Assembly (NCBI GenBank): GCA_002077065.1
Contig: NAJO01000004.1
Span: 248,001-312,000 of the forward strand
Length of the DNA: 64,000 bases
Source of the DNA: Cryoendolithus antarcticus
Taxonomy: Eukaryota; Ascomycota; Dothideomycetes; Cladosporiales; Cladosporiaceae
Reading direction: 5' to 3'
Shown: positions 41,699 to 52,420 of the stretch, one piece after another
Position numbering within the stretch: the first letter of the stretch is position 1
Layout of the letters: each line of letters starts with the position of its first letter
Made by a program: the position numbers and the translations under genes
The notes under the pieces: generated by a model
Databases searched by the model: none
What the model was told of the DNA's origin: nothing
Seen by the model: only the letters and a program-made list of their open reading frames with translations

Positions 41699-43872
41699 TC
41701 AGTAGAGATGAACAGTAGACATCTCAGATCGTCCATCACCCCGGCTGAGCTTCCACTGGCCTCCTTCCTGATGCTTCACAGAAAGATACCCTATGCGTTC
41801 GTAACAATCAGCCCCAACCGTCGGCAGAGGTCGCAAGACCAGTCCGGTAGTCCACGAGTGCGTGTTGGAGCCTAGCGCGGGTTCCGTGGCAACCACCAGC
41901 CACGGTGCGACAAGAGCCTGCGAGCCAGCATCACGGTAGGTCACAAGATCATCAAGGCCCTCCTCGAAGTCGTCAAACATTCTTGAATTTTGCGGTGCGC
42001 CGATAGAGAGGTGTTTGAATCTGAACTCGTCGGCCGCGCTCGTCATCAACAGGTTCGACAAGCGGACTTCGACGAGTTCTCCGGAGAGCGTGATGTGACC
42101 AGTGCCAGTAGCTCCGAAAGGACCACCCGGCGAAGATACATTGACCGCCTTGATGTGCGTGAGTACACGTTGATCGGCTTTTGAGGTGTGCAAGGTGATG
42201 TAGTCGTTGGCTTTCGCCCAGGTCCAAGAAGGAAATTGTCCTGTGCATTGCTCACGCGATGTGTGCCTGCCTCCGTGGTGGACCCGCCAAAGTAGGTCCT
42301 CGGCTAGAGTCCGCTTCCATAGCCCAGCGACATAATCCTCATCTGGAAGAGATAAGGCTTTGCAGAAGAACGAGGCCACTCCTGCAATTGCGATCAAACG
42401 ATCAGACTGCTTGGTGATCTCCATACGAGCGTAGTTGTGCAGCATGTCATTCCAACCCAATCTTGCGCCGGACATATTGCTGGAATCCAGATCGACAAGA
42501 AGTCTGCACGTCGCGAGAGGTCTGCGGTGAGCGAGCATGCGGTCATAGCCAGGATAGGCCTGGCAGGCTCGCTGTTGGCGACACTCCCACCATACCATGT
42601 CGCGGGCGAAATGCACAGTCCTGGGCGACAGTAGACGTTCTTGGAACACCCATGCTCGCTTATTGAGAGGAGCGCTCTCGATTCTGCGCTGCCAGGCAGA
42701 TTGATCGATGCACATGTAGCTCCCAGCTCGATGGCCGCTCCACGTAGCCTTTATTACACAAGGAGCGATCAGGTCCATGTCTTTGACTCTGAAGAGACCA
42801 CCACTGCCATCAACGGCAGAAGTGGCAGCAATGTTGAGCAGTGATTGTGCGTAGATATGCGACATGGACTGAGCTTCTCGCCCCCAGTCTTGGGCAGAGT
42901 CTTGGACGATACAGAGCGCGTCGATCCAGATGTACCGCTGGCTCAAAGCCTGCGTAAAGTAAATGGCGTCCTGGAAGGTCTGTGGAAGACTCTTACACAC
43001 AATGGACTTGCGGAAGGAACACTCGTTCTCCTTCAGTAGGCGGACCGGCAGGGTTCTGCTCCAGCAGTGACTCAGCGTCAAGTAATCGTCGGTATCTGTG
43101 AGCTCACTGCCATCGCAAAGCCGGACGCTCTCGACTCCAGACGACAACGAGACGTCTATGAGTCGCGTTGGAAATTTGCTCGAGACCTGGCTCGACCCGT
43201 GAGCTGCCTTCGGTGGCTTGCATGTGGCGTGCTTCTCTAAGCAGTCAACTGCCCAGGCGGAGATGCTGCCTAGGAGGGCTCTCGAGGGTATTTGATCCTT
43301 CTCTGGAACAGCCATGAAAGCCAGATTCTTCCCTGGCTCTCGTCAGACATGGCCATCCCATTTGTAGCATAGATCTCACCAGATACCGGAATCAATTCGA
43401 ATCGCCTCTGAACCCTGTCCGTGTCACTGTGGTCATCTCTGCTGTGAAATACGTACGCAATGTCAAAGAACAACGTGTCGCGCGATGGCGAGCGTGACTG
43501 CCCGCCAATGTATGCGTCAGGATCGTACGGTCTCACTGCTACAGTCCCCTTAGTGTCTGAGACATCCATGTCGCCATAATCATCCACGCGCGATACTTCG
43601 TCCGAAACAGCGTCGAGTATCAGCACGCATAGCTGACACCCATCGCTCGCAGATCGTCGCAAATCGTCGACGCTGAGATGCGGGTATGGGCTTCGAGAAG
43701 ACACACTGGTCGAGCCTTCGTGAGGCAGATGTACCCATTCGGGAGGTTCGTACAACTCGAACCACTTCGCCTTCGTTCCAGCCGCCTCGTCTGTGGCGGC
43801 CCAGTGGCCTTGGAATATGCCTTGACAAGTTCGGCACAGCTTCGCAAAATGCTCGAGATCGTGACTTGCCAT
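41699..43872 (-). CDS. HET-domain protein (heterokaryon incompatibility type)
   Basis: Exons are 43380-43872 and 41699-43302 with a 77-nt intron, joining as LIPVS-EKDQIPS; the product is 698 aa. The first 130 residues hold the Cys-rich lead-in common in this family (LCRTCQGIF, PYPHLSVDDLRRSASDGCQLC). The HET domain spans about 236-385 with DYLTLSHCW, LPQTFQDAI, YIWIDALCIVQDS and MSHIYAQSLLNIAA, followed by the downstream block ERLLSPRTVHFARDMVWWEC. HET proteins can trigger cell death on fusion of incompatible strains, but most paralogues have no tested function. This one appears intact. It sits beside the repeat-bearing region, as many HET genes do. The intron acceptor was chosen to keep the frame; an acceptor slightly upstream is possible. 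Confidence 0.9.
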
Positions 43873-44216
43873 GATTCGACAGCAGACGTGCTACGAGCGG
43901 CTTTTGAGATTCGCCATTCGAGCACCAGGGTAGTAGGGAGGACGACGGAATGTATAGGAAGAGAAATGCGCTTCGGACCAAAAACAACGCCATAAGTTGC
44001 AGAGCGCTCATCGGAGCGGATTAATGCTAATCCGGCCCGTTCACTGAAAGGCAGAGGACATGGGACTTGTTTAATGCTGATCCGACAGCGGACTGCGCAC
44101 ACATGAGTAAATAGGAGATATAACGCATCTGTTTTCGAGCGTAGCGTCGGTTTTCAGCCAGCGCCATTCCATAGTTTGTCGCAGAACGCCTCGCTAATCT
44201 CACTCCGCCCCCGATT
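43873..44216. promoter_or_regulatory. Promoter side of HET gene / 3' side of DPM2
   Basis: 344 bp upstream of the HET ATG and downstream of the DPM2 stop (both minus). A short repeated theme GCGGATTAATGCTAATCCGG (44016-44035), with a similar TTAATGCTGATCCGAC at 44071-44086, is present. The first is nearly palindromic. Confidence 0.4.
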
Positions 44217-44595
44217 TTATGATGCTTTCTTCGCCCTTGCTTTCAGGGCTTTCTTCCGGTTACTTCTGATCATCACCACGCTCAGGAAGCTGCCCACTAC
44301 TGCGCCGCCGAGCAGTAGAAGGATGACTGGTATCCGGATTGCCCAGACCCGAGGTGGAAAGAGTGAGTGAAGGAAGTGGGAGTCGTCGACGAAGGGCTGA
44401 ACGACAGTCAGCTGAAGAAGAGATCGTGGACTGGAAGGCACTTTACCATCAGCAGCGTCCATACTGTGTAGTATGTGAATACCGTGCTGGAGACTATGAG
44501 CATCGCGAAGCCGACTAGTCTGTCGAGCTGGACGAGGGTCAGCGAAGGATCTCACATCGGGAGTGACGAGAGCTTACTAGGTTACCGGCGCCCAT
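44217..44595 (-). CDS. DPM2: Dolichol-phosphate mannosyltransferase subunit 2
   Basis: Regulatory membrane subunit that stabilises the dolichol-phosphate-mannose synthase in the ER; the complex supplies mannose for GPI anchors, N-glycans and O-mannosylation. Three exons: 44578-44595 (18 nt), 44447-44527 and 44217-44396, with introns of 50 nt each. Junctions read MGAGNL-LDRLVGF and WTLLM-PFVDDSH; the product is 92 aa, normal for DPM2. Two membrane helices are visible (about 11-31 and 55-78), separated by the conserved loop PFVDDSHFLHSLFPPR, and the tail is Lys/Arg-rich (RSNRKKALKARAKK). The ATG has a strong context (CCACCATGG). It diverges from CWC22 across 301 bp. The first exon is so small that the gene is easy to miss. 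Confidence 0.93.
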
Positions 44596-44896
44596 GGTGG
44601 AAGTAGACCGCTTCTCACAGCGTTGATGTATTTGGCAAGTCTATCTAGAGGTCGTATGTGCTTGGTATACAACGAGTGAGTGGTTACTGCCAGTTGTACG
44701 TGAGTGAAGTCGCGTGTAACAGCCAATCAGCTTCGTCGCGCGAGTCATTTGCGCTGGCTCGTGATGACTTTCCTTGAAGATTGCCTCTACTCTGCTTGAT
44801 CCACTGCCTCTATGTACGGATGACCTGGACGGTGTAGTATCTGATGGAAGCACAGGAGATCGCTTGACATCCTCAACATCAGCGCTGGCTTCCAAC
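44596..44896. promoter_or_regulatory. Bidirectional promoter, DPM2 / CWC22
   Basis: 301 bp separate the two outward ATGs, so both promoters and leaders are here. The plus-strand CWC22 frame is open from 44774 but first meets ATG at 44897. Confidence 0.55.
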
Positions 44897-47710
44897 ATGG
44901 CGGCCGTAGCAGCACAGCCAGTGCGCCTGGAATCCCCAGAGCCGGCACCTGACAGCAACCCACGGAAGCGAGCACCCTCACGATCTCTCTCACCGCGACG
45001 CGATGCTCCTTCGCTCCGCCGCCGCTCCGCATCTCCTGCGCGGGCTCGATCACCGCCGCGGCAGCGAGATCCACTTCCGCGCGATGTCGACAGACAACGA
45101 GCAGCCGAGCGAGCGCGACAGCTCGAGATGCGGCAGCGAGATGTCGCAGAACCTGCCAAGCCACTCACCGAGTCCGACAAGCAGGCGGCAGCCAAGGCAG
45201 AGTACGACCGCCTACTCACCATGCGATCGGGTGGCACGTACATCCCTCCAGCCCGCTTGAAGGCGCTGCAGGCTCAGATTACCGACAAGTCCTCGAAGGA
45301 GTACCAGCGCATGGCGTGGGAAGCGTTGAAGAAGAGTATCAACGGCTTGATCAACAAGGTCAACGTCTCAAATATCAAGTTCATTGTGCCGGAGCTCTTC
45401 AATGAGAACCTGATCAGAGGAAGAGGGCTGTTCTGCAGAAGCATCATGAAGGCGCAGGCTGCCAGCTTGCCGTTCACGCCAATCTACGCTGCTATGGTGG
45501 CGATTGTCAACACGAAGCTGCCTCAGGTCGGCGAGCTCCTCGTGAACCGACTCATCGCACAGTTCCGCAAGGCCTTCAAGCGGAACGACAAGGCAGTCTG
45601 CGGGACCAGCTCGGCTTTCCTCGCTCATTTGATCAATCAGCAAGTCGCACATGAGATGTTGGCTGCACAGATTCTATTACTATTGCTACACAAACCAACA
45701 GATGACAGCGTGGAGATCGCAGTCGGCTTGACAAAAGAGGTCGGCCAGCACATGGAGGAGATGAACTCGCAGATTGCTCTTGCTGTGTACGATCAATTCC
45801 GAAGCATCTTACACGAAGCCGATATCGACAAGCGCGTGCAGTACATGATCGAGGTTCTGTTCCAGACTCGTAAGGACAAGTACAAGAACAATCCAGCGTT
45901 GAAGGAAGAGCTTGACTTGGTCGAAGAGGATGACCAGATCACGCACAGACCGAGTCTAGAAGATCAGCTGGATACAGAGGACGGCACGAATATCTTCAAG
46001 TTCGACCCCGAGTGGGAAGCGAATGAAGAGGCATACCGAAAGTTCAAGGCTGAGGTTCTGGGTGAGGCAGATGGCAGTGACGACGATGGCGAGGAGGGCT
46101 CGGAGGCAAGCAGCTCGGACGATGAAGAAGAGACTGCCGAGAAGGCGGTCGAGATCAAAGATCAGTCGAACACAGACCTGGTCAATCTTCGACGGTCGAT
46201 CTACCTCACGATCATGTCCTCCGGCGGGTTTGAAGAAGCTTGTCACAAGCTAATGCGCATCAATCTGCCAGCTGGACGCGAGGAAGAGCTGCCAAGCATG
46301 ATCATTGAGTGCTGTAGTCAGGAGCGGACATACAATAAGTTCTTCGGCCTGATCGGCGAGCGCTTCTGCAAGCTCAATCGACTATGGCAGGATCTTTTCC
46401 AAGATCAGTTCGCCAAATACTTCGACACGATCCACAGATACGAGACCAACAGGTTACGGATCGTTGCTCAATTCTTCGGGCACCTACTAGCTAGTGATGC
46501 AGTCGGCTGGCATGTTTTGCACAACATTCACCTGAACGAAGAGGAGACCACCTCATCTTCGCGTATCTTCGTCAAGACCCTGATCGAAGACCTCGCCCAA
46601 GGCATCGGCATGAAGACGCTGACGGAGCGACTGAAGGCCGATGAGCTACAGCCTGCTCTCGTTGGCATGTTCCCCACTGACGATCCGAAGAACACTCGCT
46701 TCAGCATCAACTTCTTCACGGCCATCGGTATGGGGGCTCTCACAGAGGGTATGCGCGAGTTCCTCAAGAACATACCAAAGCCTGCGCCTGTCGCACTACC
46801 TGCAGCCAAGAGTCCAACGCCTAGTAGTCGTGGACGCAGCGATAGCAGGTCCAGCTACAGCAGCTACTCGAGCTATTCGTCGCGCTCACGATCGGACTCG
46901 AGACCAAGGTCGCGTACCCCGCCGCGCCGCGTAACGGCTAGAAGCTACACACCTTCAAGATCGCCGTCTCGTTCGCGTGCTCGCTCGGAGTCTCGCTCGC
47001 TTTCCCGAAGCCCACCGCGCCGCAATGGTACAACAGCTGCTCGCCGCTCAGACTCTCCTCCGCGCCGTCGCGCAAGGTCACGCAGCTATACTCGCTCGCC
47101 TACTCCCCCACGTCGCAGTGGCGCAAGGAGTGTCTCGCGATCCCGCTCGCCTGTGCGCCGTCGTGTATCAAGATCACTATCGGACAGCCGCAGCCCTCCT
47201 CGTCGTCGTGTCCGACCACCATCTCGAGACGCTTCTCCGGTGCGCAATCTGAAGAGCGAGCACTACTCTCCACCACGCCGCAGCAACGGCAAAGTAGTAG
47301 CGAACAAACGACGCAATTCCAGCTCGCCCGAGCGATCTCGCTCGCCACCTCGGCCCCTGAATGCCAAGCTCCGCCGACACTCTACATCGCGATCCATCTC
47401 CCGCTCACCTCCACCCACTGCTCGTCGCAGACGTTGGAACTCTAGCTCCCCGCCTGCTGCGCGATCGCCGCCTCCGCGTCGTGGAGACGAGAAGGCGGAG
47501 AAGCGTAGGAACAGCAGTTCGCCTGAGCGCTCGAAGTCGCCACCTGCGAAGCGTGTTGAGAAGATGGACGTGAAGGAAGACAGTCTGGAGAACATCCATC
47601 CGAGTCGGAGAGGGATTGTGGGAGATAGCGGTAATGGCAGAGGGGGACGAGGAGGTGGTGCTGGGAGGGGCGGCAGAGGTGGCAGGGCGAGAGCAGATGA
47701 TTATATGTGA
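44897..47710 (+). CDS. CWC22: Pre-mRNA splicing factor CWC22
   Basis: Spliceosome component needed before catalytic step one and, in animals, for loading eIF4A3 of the exon junction complex. It is a single frame of 937 aa from the ATG at 44897; upstream in-frame codons lack an ATG. Order of domains: a short N-terminal RS-like region (residues about 25-60), the motif GGTYIPPARL (about 112-121), a MIF4G domain (about 140-330, with IVPELFNENLIRGRGLFCRS), an acidic linker (DGSDDDGEEGSEASSSDDEEE), an MA3 domain (about 430-545, LRRSIYLTIMSSGGFEEA), the block YNKFFGLIGERFC, and a long RS/RP-rich tail (about 660-900) ending in RGG-like repeats and ADDYM. The extended SR tail resembles the metazoan and filamentous-fungal form rather than the short yeast one. 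Confidence 0.95.
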   Translation: MAAVAAQPVRLESPEPAPDSNPRKRAPSRSLSPRRDAPSLRRRSASPARARSPPRQRDPLPRDVDRQRAAERARQLEMRQRDVAEPAKPLTESDKQAAAKAEYDRLLTMRSGGTYIPPARLKALQAQITDKSSKEYQRMAWEALKKSINGLINKVNVSNIKFIVPELFNENLIRGRGLFCRSIMKAQAASLPFTPIYAAMVAIVNTKLPQVGELLVNRLIAQFRKAFKRNDKAVCGTSSAFLAHLINQQVAHEMLAAQILLLLLHKPTDDSVEIAVGLTKEVGQHMEEMNSQIALAVYDQFRSILHEADIDKRVQYMIEVLFQTRKDKYKNNPALKEELDLVEEDDQITHRPSLEDQLDTEDGTNIFKFDPEWEANEEAYRKFKAEVLGEADGSDDDGEEGSEASSSDDEEETAEKAVEIKDQSNTDLVNLRRSIYLTIMSSGGFEEACHKLMRINLPAGREEELPSMIIECCSQERTYNKFFGLIGERFCKLNRLWQDLFQDQFAKYFDTIHRYETNRLRIVAQFFGHLLASDAVGWHVLHNIHLNEEETTSSSRIFVKTLIEDLAQGIGMKTLTERLKADELQPALVGMFPTDDPKNTRFSINFFTAIGMGALTEGMREFLKNIPKPAPVALPAAKSPTPSSRGRSDSRSSYSSYSSYSSRSRSDSRPRSRTPPRRVTARSYTPSRSPSRSRARSESRSLSRSPPRRNGTTAARRSDSPPRRRARSRSYTRSPTPPRRSGARSVSRSRSPVRRRVSRSLSDSRSPPRRRVRPPSRDASPVRNLKSEHYSPPRRSNGKVVANKRRNSSSPERSRSPPRPLNAKLRRHSTSRSISRSPPPTARRRRWNSSSPPAARSPPPRRGDEKAEKRRNSSSPERSKSPPAKRVEKMDVKEDSLENIHPSRRGIVGDSGNGRGGRGGGAGRGGRGGRARADDYM

Positions 47711-47889
47711 GACTGTATACCGGATTGACCAGCGTGAGTAAATATATCTCGAGGATCCACAAGTCTGCCACCAAGGCGTCTAGGCTGCTTCTATGTCTAC
47801 ACATACTATTGTCCATTCTCGTCGCGTACACGATGATAGCGAGTCATCAGATCGTTCCCACATACCCTTCGCGATGCACGACATCGCCC

Positions 47890-48729
47890 TCATACCGCCT
47901 GCAAAGCATACGTCCTCACAGGGAACAAATCCTTCGGCATCCCCCTCTGCACCTCGCTCGCCACGACCTTGAGTCCAGCCTCCTCGAATAGCTTCCTGAA
48001 CTTCCCGTCCGTGCGCGTCACGCTCGAGTCGACTTCATCGTAGACATCCTCGCCTAGGTAATGGTTCGATAGATTCTCCTTCACCACGATCCAGCCACCC
48101 GGAGCCAGAAGTGAGGGTAGGCGTTTGAGGTAAGAGATGGAGGTGGCGTCCGGGAGTTGACCGACGCACCATTGGTTCCAGATCAGATCGTAAGGGCCTA
48201 CTCCTTCATCTGATTCAGCTGCGGTTGGTGGAAAGTCCTCGAGGCCGAGGTTGAAGATTCTCCCCACACCACCTTCGCCAGGTGTGAGTTGGTCCGTAAG
48301 TACCTTCACCGGCTCAACGATATCGACCGTCTCGGCGACTTTTGAGAGGAAGCCGGTCGTCACCCTCCCAATCCCTGCACCACAGTCCAGCGCCCGCGTC
48401 AGCTTCTTCTTAGAAGCCGCAGCTGGAGTGGAAGAGCGACGGAGTTTCGCGAGGAAGTTCCTGGAGCCTTGCAGGTCTATGCGGGAGACTTGGGGAAAGC
48501 CGCCTAGGACGCCGGAGACGGTGGGCGGGATGGAGGACCAGTAGGCTAGGGCTTGGGGGACTGAGATCTGGGAGTCGGGGGCTGATTTGTCGGTGACAAT
48601 GTCGTCTGTCGGGAAATCAGTGTCGTGATCAGGAGTGGTGGTCTCGAGGCGTGGTTTTTTTGCTGTTGTGGGTGGGGAGTCATCTATTGTTGCGTCGGCT
48701 TCGGGTTTGCGTTTGGGAGAGGAGGGCAT
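47890..48729 (-). CDS. TAE1: N-terminal protein methyltransferase (Tae1/NTMT1 type)
   Basis: Methylates the alpha-amino group of proteins that start (after Met removal) with Pro/Ala/Ser-Pro-Lys, including ribosomal proteins in yeast. It is a single frame of 279 aa from the ATG at 48729; the frame extends 34 codons further without an ATG. The first 60 residues are Lys/Pro/Thr/Asp-rich and probably disordered, with a basic cluster PKRKP and KKPR. The catalytic part shows ALAYWSSIPPTVSGVLGG, AdoMet motif I LDCGAGIGRVTTG, the acidic VDIVEP, the active-site block YDLIWNQWCVGQL, and a C-terminal FRKLFEEAGLKV plus FPVRTYAL. All are typical of the NTM1 family. It diverges from the ALDH gene across 441 bp. 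Confidence 0.92.
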   Translation of the reverse strand: MPSSPKRKPEADATIDDSPPTTAKKPRLETTTPDHDTDFPTDDIVTDKSAPDSQISVPQALAYWSSIPPTVSGVLGGFPQVSRIDLQGSRNFLAKLRRSSTPAAASKKKLTRALDCGAGIGRVTTGFLSKVAETVDIVEPVKVLTDQLTPGEGGVGRIFNLGLEDFPPTAAESDEGVGPYDLIWNQWCVGQLPDATSISYLKRLPSLLAPGGWIVVKENLSNHYLGEDVYDEVDSSVTRTDGKFRKLFEEAGLKVVASEVQRGMPKDLFPVRTYALQAV

Positions 48730-49170
48730 GGCGATGAGAGTGTTGCCCAATTCGATGAGATGCAAAAGAAATCCGAGATTCTTGCGTTTCACAGCAATGC
48801 GTAATTCTGGAAATATGAGGTCGATGGTCAATGGCTGATTACCCGGGTCTATTTTGCAGGCAACGGACGCGGTAGTGTTCGAGCGCGATCCAAGGGTACC
48901 AGTCTGGAGAGCCCTCTCAGTCGCGATCCGAAAATCGCTAGTGGGTATATCGGGAGAGCCGTATTACTTCAGACGACCGTGGTCGAGTTCGAGAAGTCCT
49001 CATATCGCTTACACATGCCGAAAGCGGCGCGCAGGTTGTTGCTCGCCAACTCGAAGTGGCAGTTGTCGAAGCTCCACCAACGAAGAGCAGCTCACAGTAG
49101 CTCAGCTATCGGTCGATCACTGCTCGCAAAGATAGCCAGGTAAGCCGCAATAGCACACCTCTCTTTTGTT
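48730..49170. promoter_or_regulatory. Divergent promoter region, TAE1 / ALDH
   Basis: 441 bp between outward-reading starts. No gene seen; it must serve both promoters. Confidence 0.45.
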
Positions 49171-50952
49171 ATGCTCTCTCGCGTTTTCGTTCGCCTCTCT
49201 GCCCTCTCAGTAAGAATACAGCCTCATAGCAGATCATTCACAACCATGTCCGACTCCCTCTCAATCGAGCTCACAGCCCCCAACGGCAAGAAATACACCC
49301 AACCCACCGGCCTCTTCATCAACAATGAATGGCACCCTTCCTCAGACTCCACGAAAATCACTAGCATAAACCCCTCCACGGAAACCGAAATAACTTCCGT
49401 CCACGCCGCCTCCGCCAGCGACGTCGACAAAGCCGTCGCCGCAGCCCGCAAAGCATTCAAGACCACATGGCGTGACACAACCTCCACAGAACGCGGCGAG
49501 CTACTGTATAAGCTTAGCACGCTCGTGGAGGAGCATAAGGAGGTGCTGGCTACGATTGAGACGTGGGATAACGGGAAGCCGTATACTGTTGCGAGGGATG
49601 AGGATTTGGCTGAGGTCGCGGGAACGCTGAGGTATTATGCTGGGTGGGCGGATAAGGTGCAGGGGAGTGTTATTGATACGGGGGCGAATAAGTTGGCTTA
49701 TACGATAAGAGAGCCGGTGGGAGTTTGTGGGCAGGTACGTCGTTTTTCATGCGCGCCTCGATTCGTCTGCGGCTCTGGGCCTGCTGTTTGATCTGGATTC
49801 CATAAAACTGCTAAATGAGGTGGAGGTCATAGCTGGCTTCAAAAAATCGCGAGAGCACTCGGGTCATTCGAGCACAGACGCGAGAACCTGTGAGGTGGCC
49901 GGAGGCGTGCGGCGCTGACAAGATCACAGATCATCCCATGGAACTACCCCCTCGGAATGGCAGCTTGGAAGCTAGGTCCTGCGCTCGCGTGCGGCAACAC
50001 CGTCGTGCTCAAGCCCGCCGAGCAGACACCGCTGTCAATCCTCTACTTCGCGAATCTCGTAAAGGAGGCTGGATTCCCTCCAGGCGTGGTGAACGTGGTG
50101 AACGGCTATGGCAAAGTGGCGGGAGCAGCTCTAGCCCAGCACCCGGACGTCGACAAGATCGCGTTCACGGGCAGCACCGCAACAGGAAAGGAGATTATGA
50201 AGCAAGCGAGCGGCACCATGAAGAATATCACTCTCGAGACCGGCGGGAAGTCACCACTGCTAGTGTTCGAAGACGCGGACCTCGACCAAGCAGTAAAGTG
50301 GAGTCATGTCGGGATAATGTCCAATATGGGTCAGATCTGCACTGCAACCTCTCGAATCCTCGTGCAAGAGGGAGTCTACGACAAATTCGTCGAGGCTTTC
50401 AAGCAGCAGGTCAAAGAGGTCAGCGTTGTGGGTGATCCATTTGACGAGTCCACGTTCCAGGGCCCTCAAGTCACGAAAGCGCAGTACGATAAAGTGCGCT
50501 CCTACATCGAGGCTGGCAAGTCAGAAGGTGCGAAGCTAGTGCTGGGTGATACCGCGCCCAAGCCGCACGAAGACGGTGGCAAAGGCTGGTTTGTTTCGCC
50601 CACTGTCTTCGCCGATGTGAAGTCGTCTATGAAGATCTTCCGCGAAGAAGTATTCGGACCCTTTGTGGTGATCGCCACTTTCAAGACTGAGGAGGAGGGT
50701 CTGGAGTTGGCGAACAACACGACTTATGGTCTTGGATCTGCGGTGTTCACTCGCGACATCGCAAGAGCGCATCGTGTTGCGCGAAGACTCGAGGCGGGTA
50801 TGGTCTGGATCAATTCGAGCCAAGACAGTGACTTCCGCGTACCATTCGGCGGCGTGAAGCAGAGCGGTATTGGACGAGAACTGGGTGAGGCCGGTTTGCG
50901 AGCGTACACGAACGAGAAGTCGGTCCACGTCAACTTAGGGACGTGGTTATAG
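49171..50952 (+). CDS. Aldehyde dehydrogenase (ALDH1/2-like)
   Basis: NAD(P)-dependent oxidation of aldehydes to acids. Exons are 49171-49734 and 49930-50952; the intron is 195 nt, longer than its neighbours, and joins as GVCGQ-IIPWNYPL. The product is 528 aa. The N-terminus MLSRVFVRLSALSVRI...SRSFTTM looks like a mitochondrial presequence, and a second in-frame Met at residue 26 (49246) would give a cytosolic form. Catalytic residues are Glu291 in LETGGKSP and Cys325 in GQICTATSR, 34 residues apart as in ALDH2. Further blocks are FTGSTATG, EVFGPF and PFGGVKQSGIGRELG. It is transcribed toward the rhodopsin gene 1.5 kb downstream. Substrate may be acetaldehyde or a longer aldehyde; a retinal role is only speculation. 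Confidence 0.94.
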
Positions 50953-52420
50953 ACGTTAGAGATCGACTGTGGTGGTACGACGATGATGTGGGTGGTGCGC
51001 TGTATCTCGATCTCGGGCGTGGCATTAGGGTTAGCCGGCGAGCAGGGTAGCTTCTGGTACATGGCATCGTGACTTGCTGCACTCCGCACGGCGTTGCAGA
51101 TACGAAGCTTTCGACGTCCCAGACCACACGCGTCCTGATTTGCGACATGCACATGCAACCGAGCTGTTTTGGCCAAATGATGGCGAGCGCTGAAGCTGTA
51201 TGGCAACATCGCGGGGTCGCTCCTTCGATTCGCTTGCACATGTCAATCCGCTATCATGGGGCGTCACGCCTCGCATTGAGAAGGTCGTTGCTACACGGCT
51301 TGGCGGGTCGTGAGCAGGTTCGGAGGTACAAGTACCCCAGATAAGGCGAGATTGAGCCAGCCAATCGCTAGGGCAACGTGCCTGAAGCTGGGGTACAGCG
51401 TCACGACATGATCTAGATATTCCCCCCGTCGCATCAGACCGCAAACCAAGACTGCAACGCGGGACGCTCAAGTCAACCGGATGCCGCCGATGCTGGCCGA
51501 CTGTAATGCAAGCATGCAAGCGCCGGCGGGGAGCGGTGATGCATGTTGCAACACAGCGTTCCGTGACATGTCCGGTTGGCGGTAGCGTGGCGCGCGATTC
51601 AAATATTCCGGCATACCCTGTAGGCCATCCGTGGAGCGAGCGCTTGCACACTGCAGAGTGGGCATGTTCAAGGATGCATGCCCTGTTTTACGTGGTCGTT
51701 AGGGCCGTTTGGAACAAGCGGCGGCAGGATGCGTCATTTTGCGTGCTGGCAGCCGTTAGGACAAGAACTACAGATGTTGATGAGATCCCAAGTAGGTGGG
51801 CCAGAACTCGACGGAGAAGTGACTTGATGGCCTCGTACCACGCGAAAGGCGATGGCCAGCTGCTCGATTGGCATGCAATATGTAGAAGAGGGGTTTCGTG
51901 ATCACCTGCGTCGTTGCGAGATCCATCTGTTCGAGGCTGCGGGAGGTGCATGGATTGTGTGGAGAAAGCTTCAGCACGAGCTCCACGCGCTGCTTGACAG
52001 TGATGCAATGCCATTTGATGGACGCCGTATGTGTAACAACTACACGGGCAACTGCATCTGTACAACAGACACAGCGTGCACTGCATTGAAGTCGAGTCCA
52101 GCTCACCGTGATCCAACACAACGATTGCCTTCACAACGATGACCACAGCATGTTCTCGCCAAGTGACGCTCCTTCCAGTCCCTGGCCCGTGATCACTCAA
52201 AAGCAAGCCACGATCGTGCCGATGTAGCTTCGTAGTCTGCAGCATGGACGTCTGAATCGAGCTGGCCCCGCACCAATCCCGCCGTGCCGTGTCTCCCAGG
52301 CAGCTGTGAGCTCTTTCTTACTTGACAGCTTCCCGCCTCCTACTTCTCTCTTCCCTCTACCACAACACTCGCCGCAAGGTATCCCATCCACCACATCAAC
52401 CTCATCACACCGCCGTCAAC
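50953..52420. other. Intergenic upstream of rhodopsin gene
   Basis: 1468 bp without a supportable gene. Minus-strand frames (51031-51651, 51688-52245) have no family features. The last 130 bp are pyrimidine-rich (CTTCCCGCCTCCTACTTCTC), typical of a strong fungal core promoter and leader. Confidence 0.45.

Noticed and set aside
40000..42000. Transposon insertion
   Set aside because: Repeats are present but no transposase, reverse transcriptase, terminal repeats or target duplications are visible.
47263..47595. Antisense frame in the CWC22 SR tail
   Set aside because: Produced by the repetitive Arg/Ser codons of the real gene.
51031..52245. Minus-strand frames between ALDH and rhodopsin
   Set aside because: Short, overlapping in several phases, no recognised motif.
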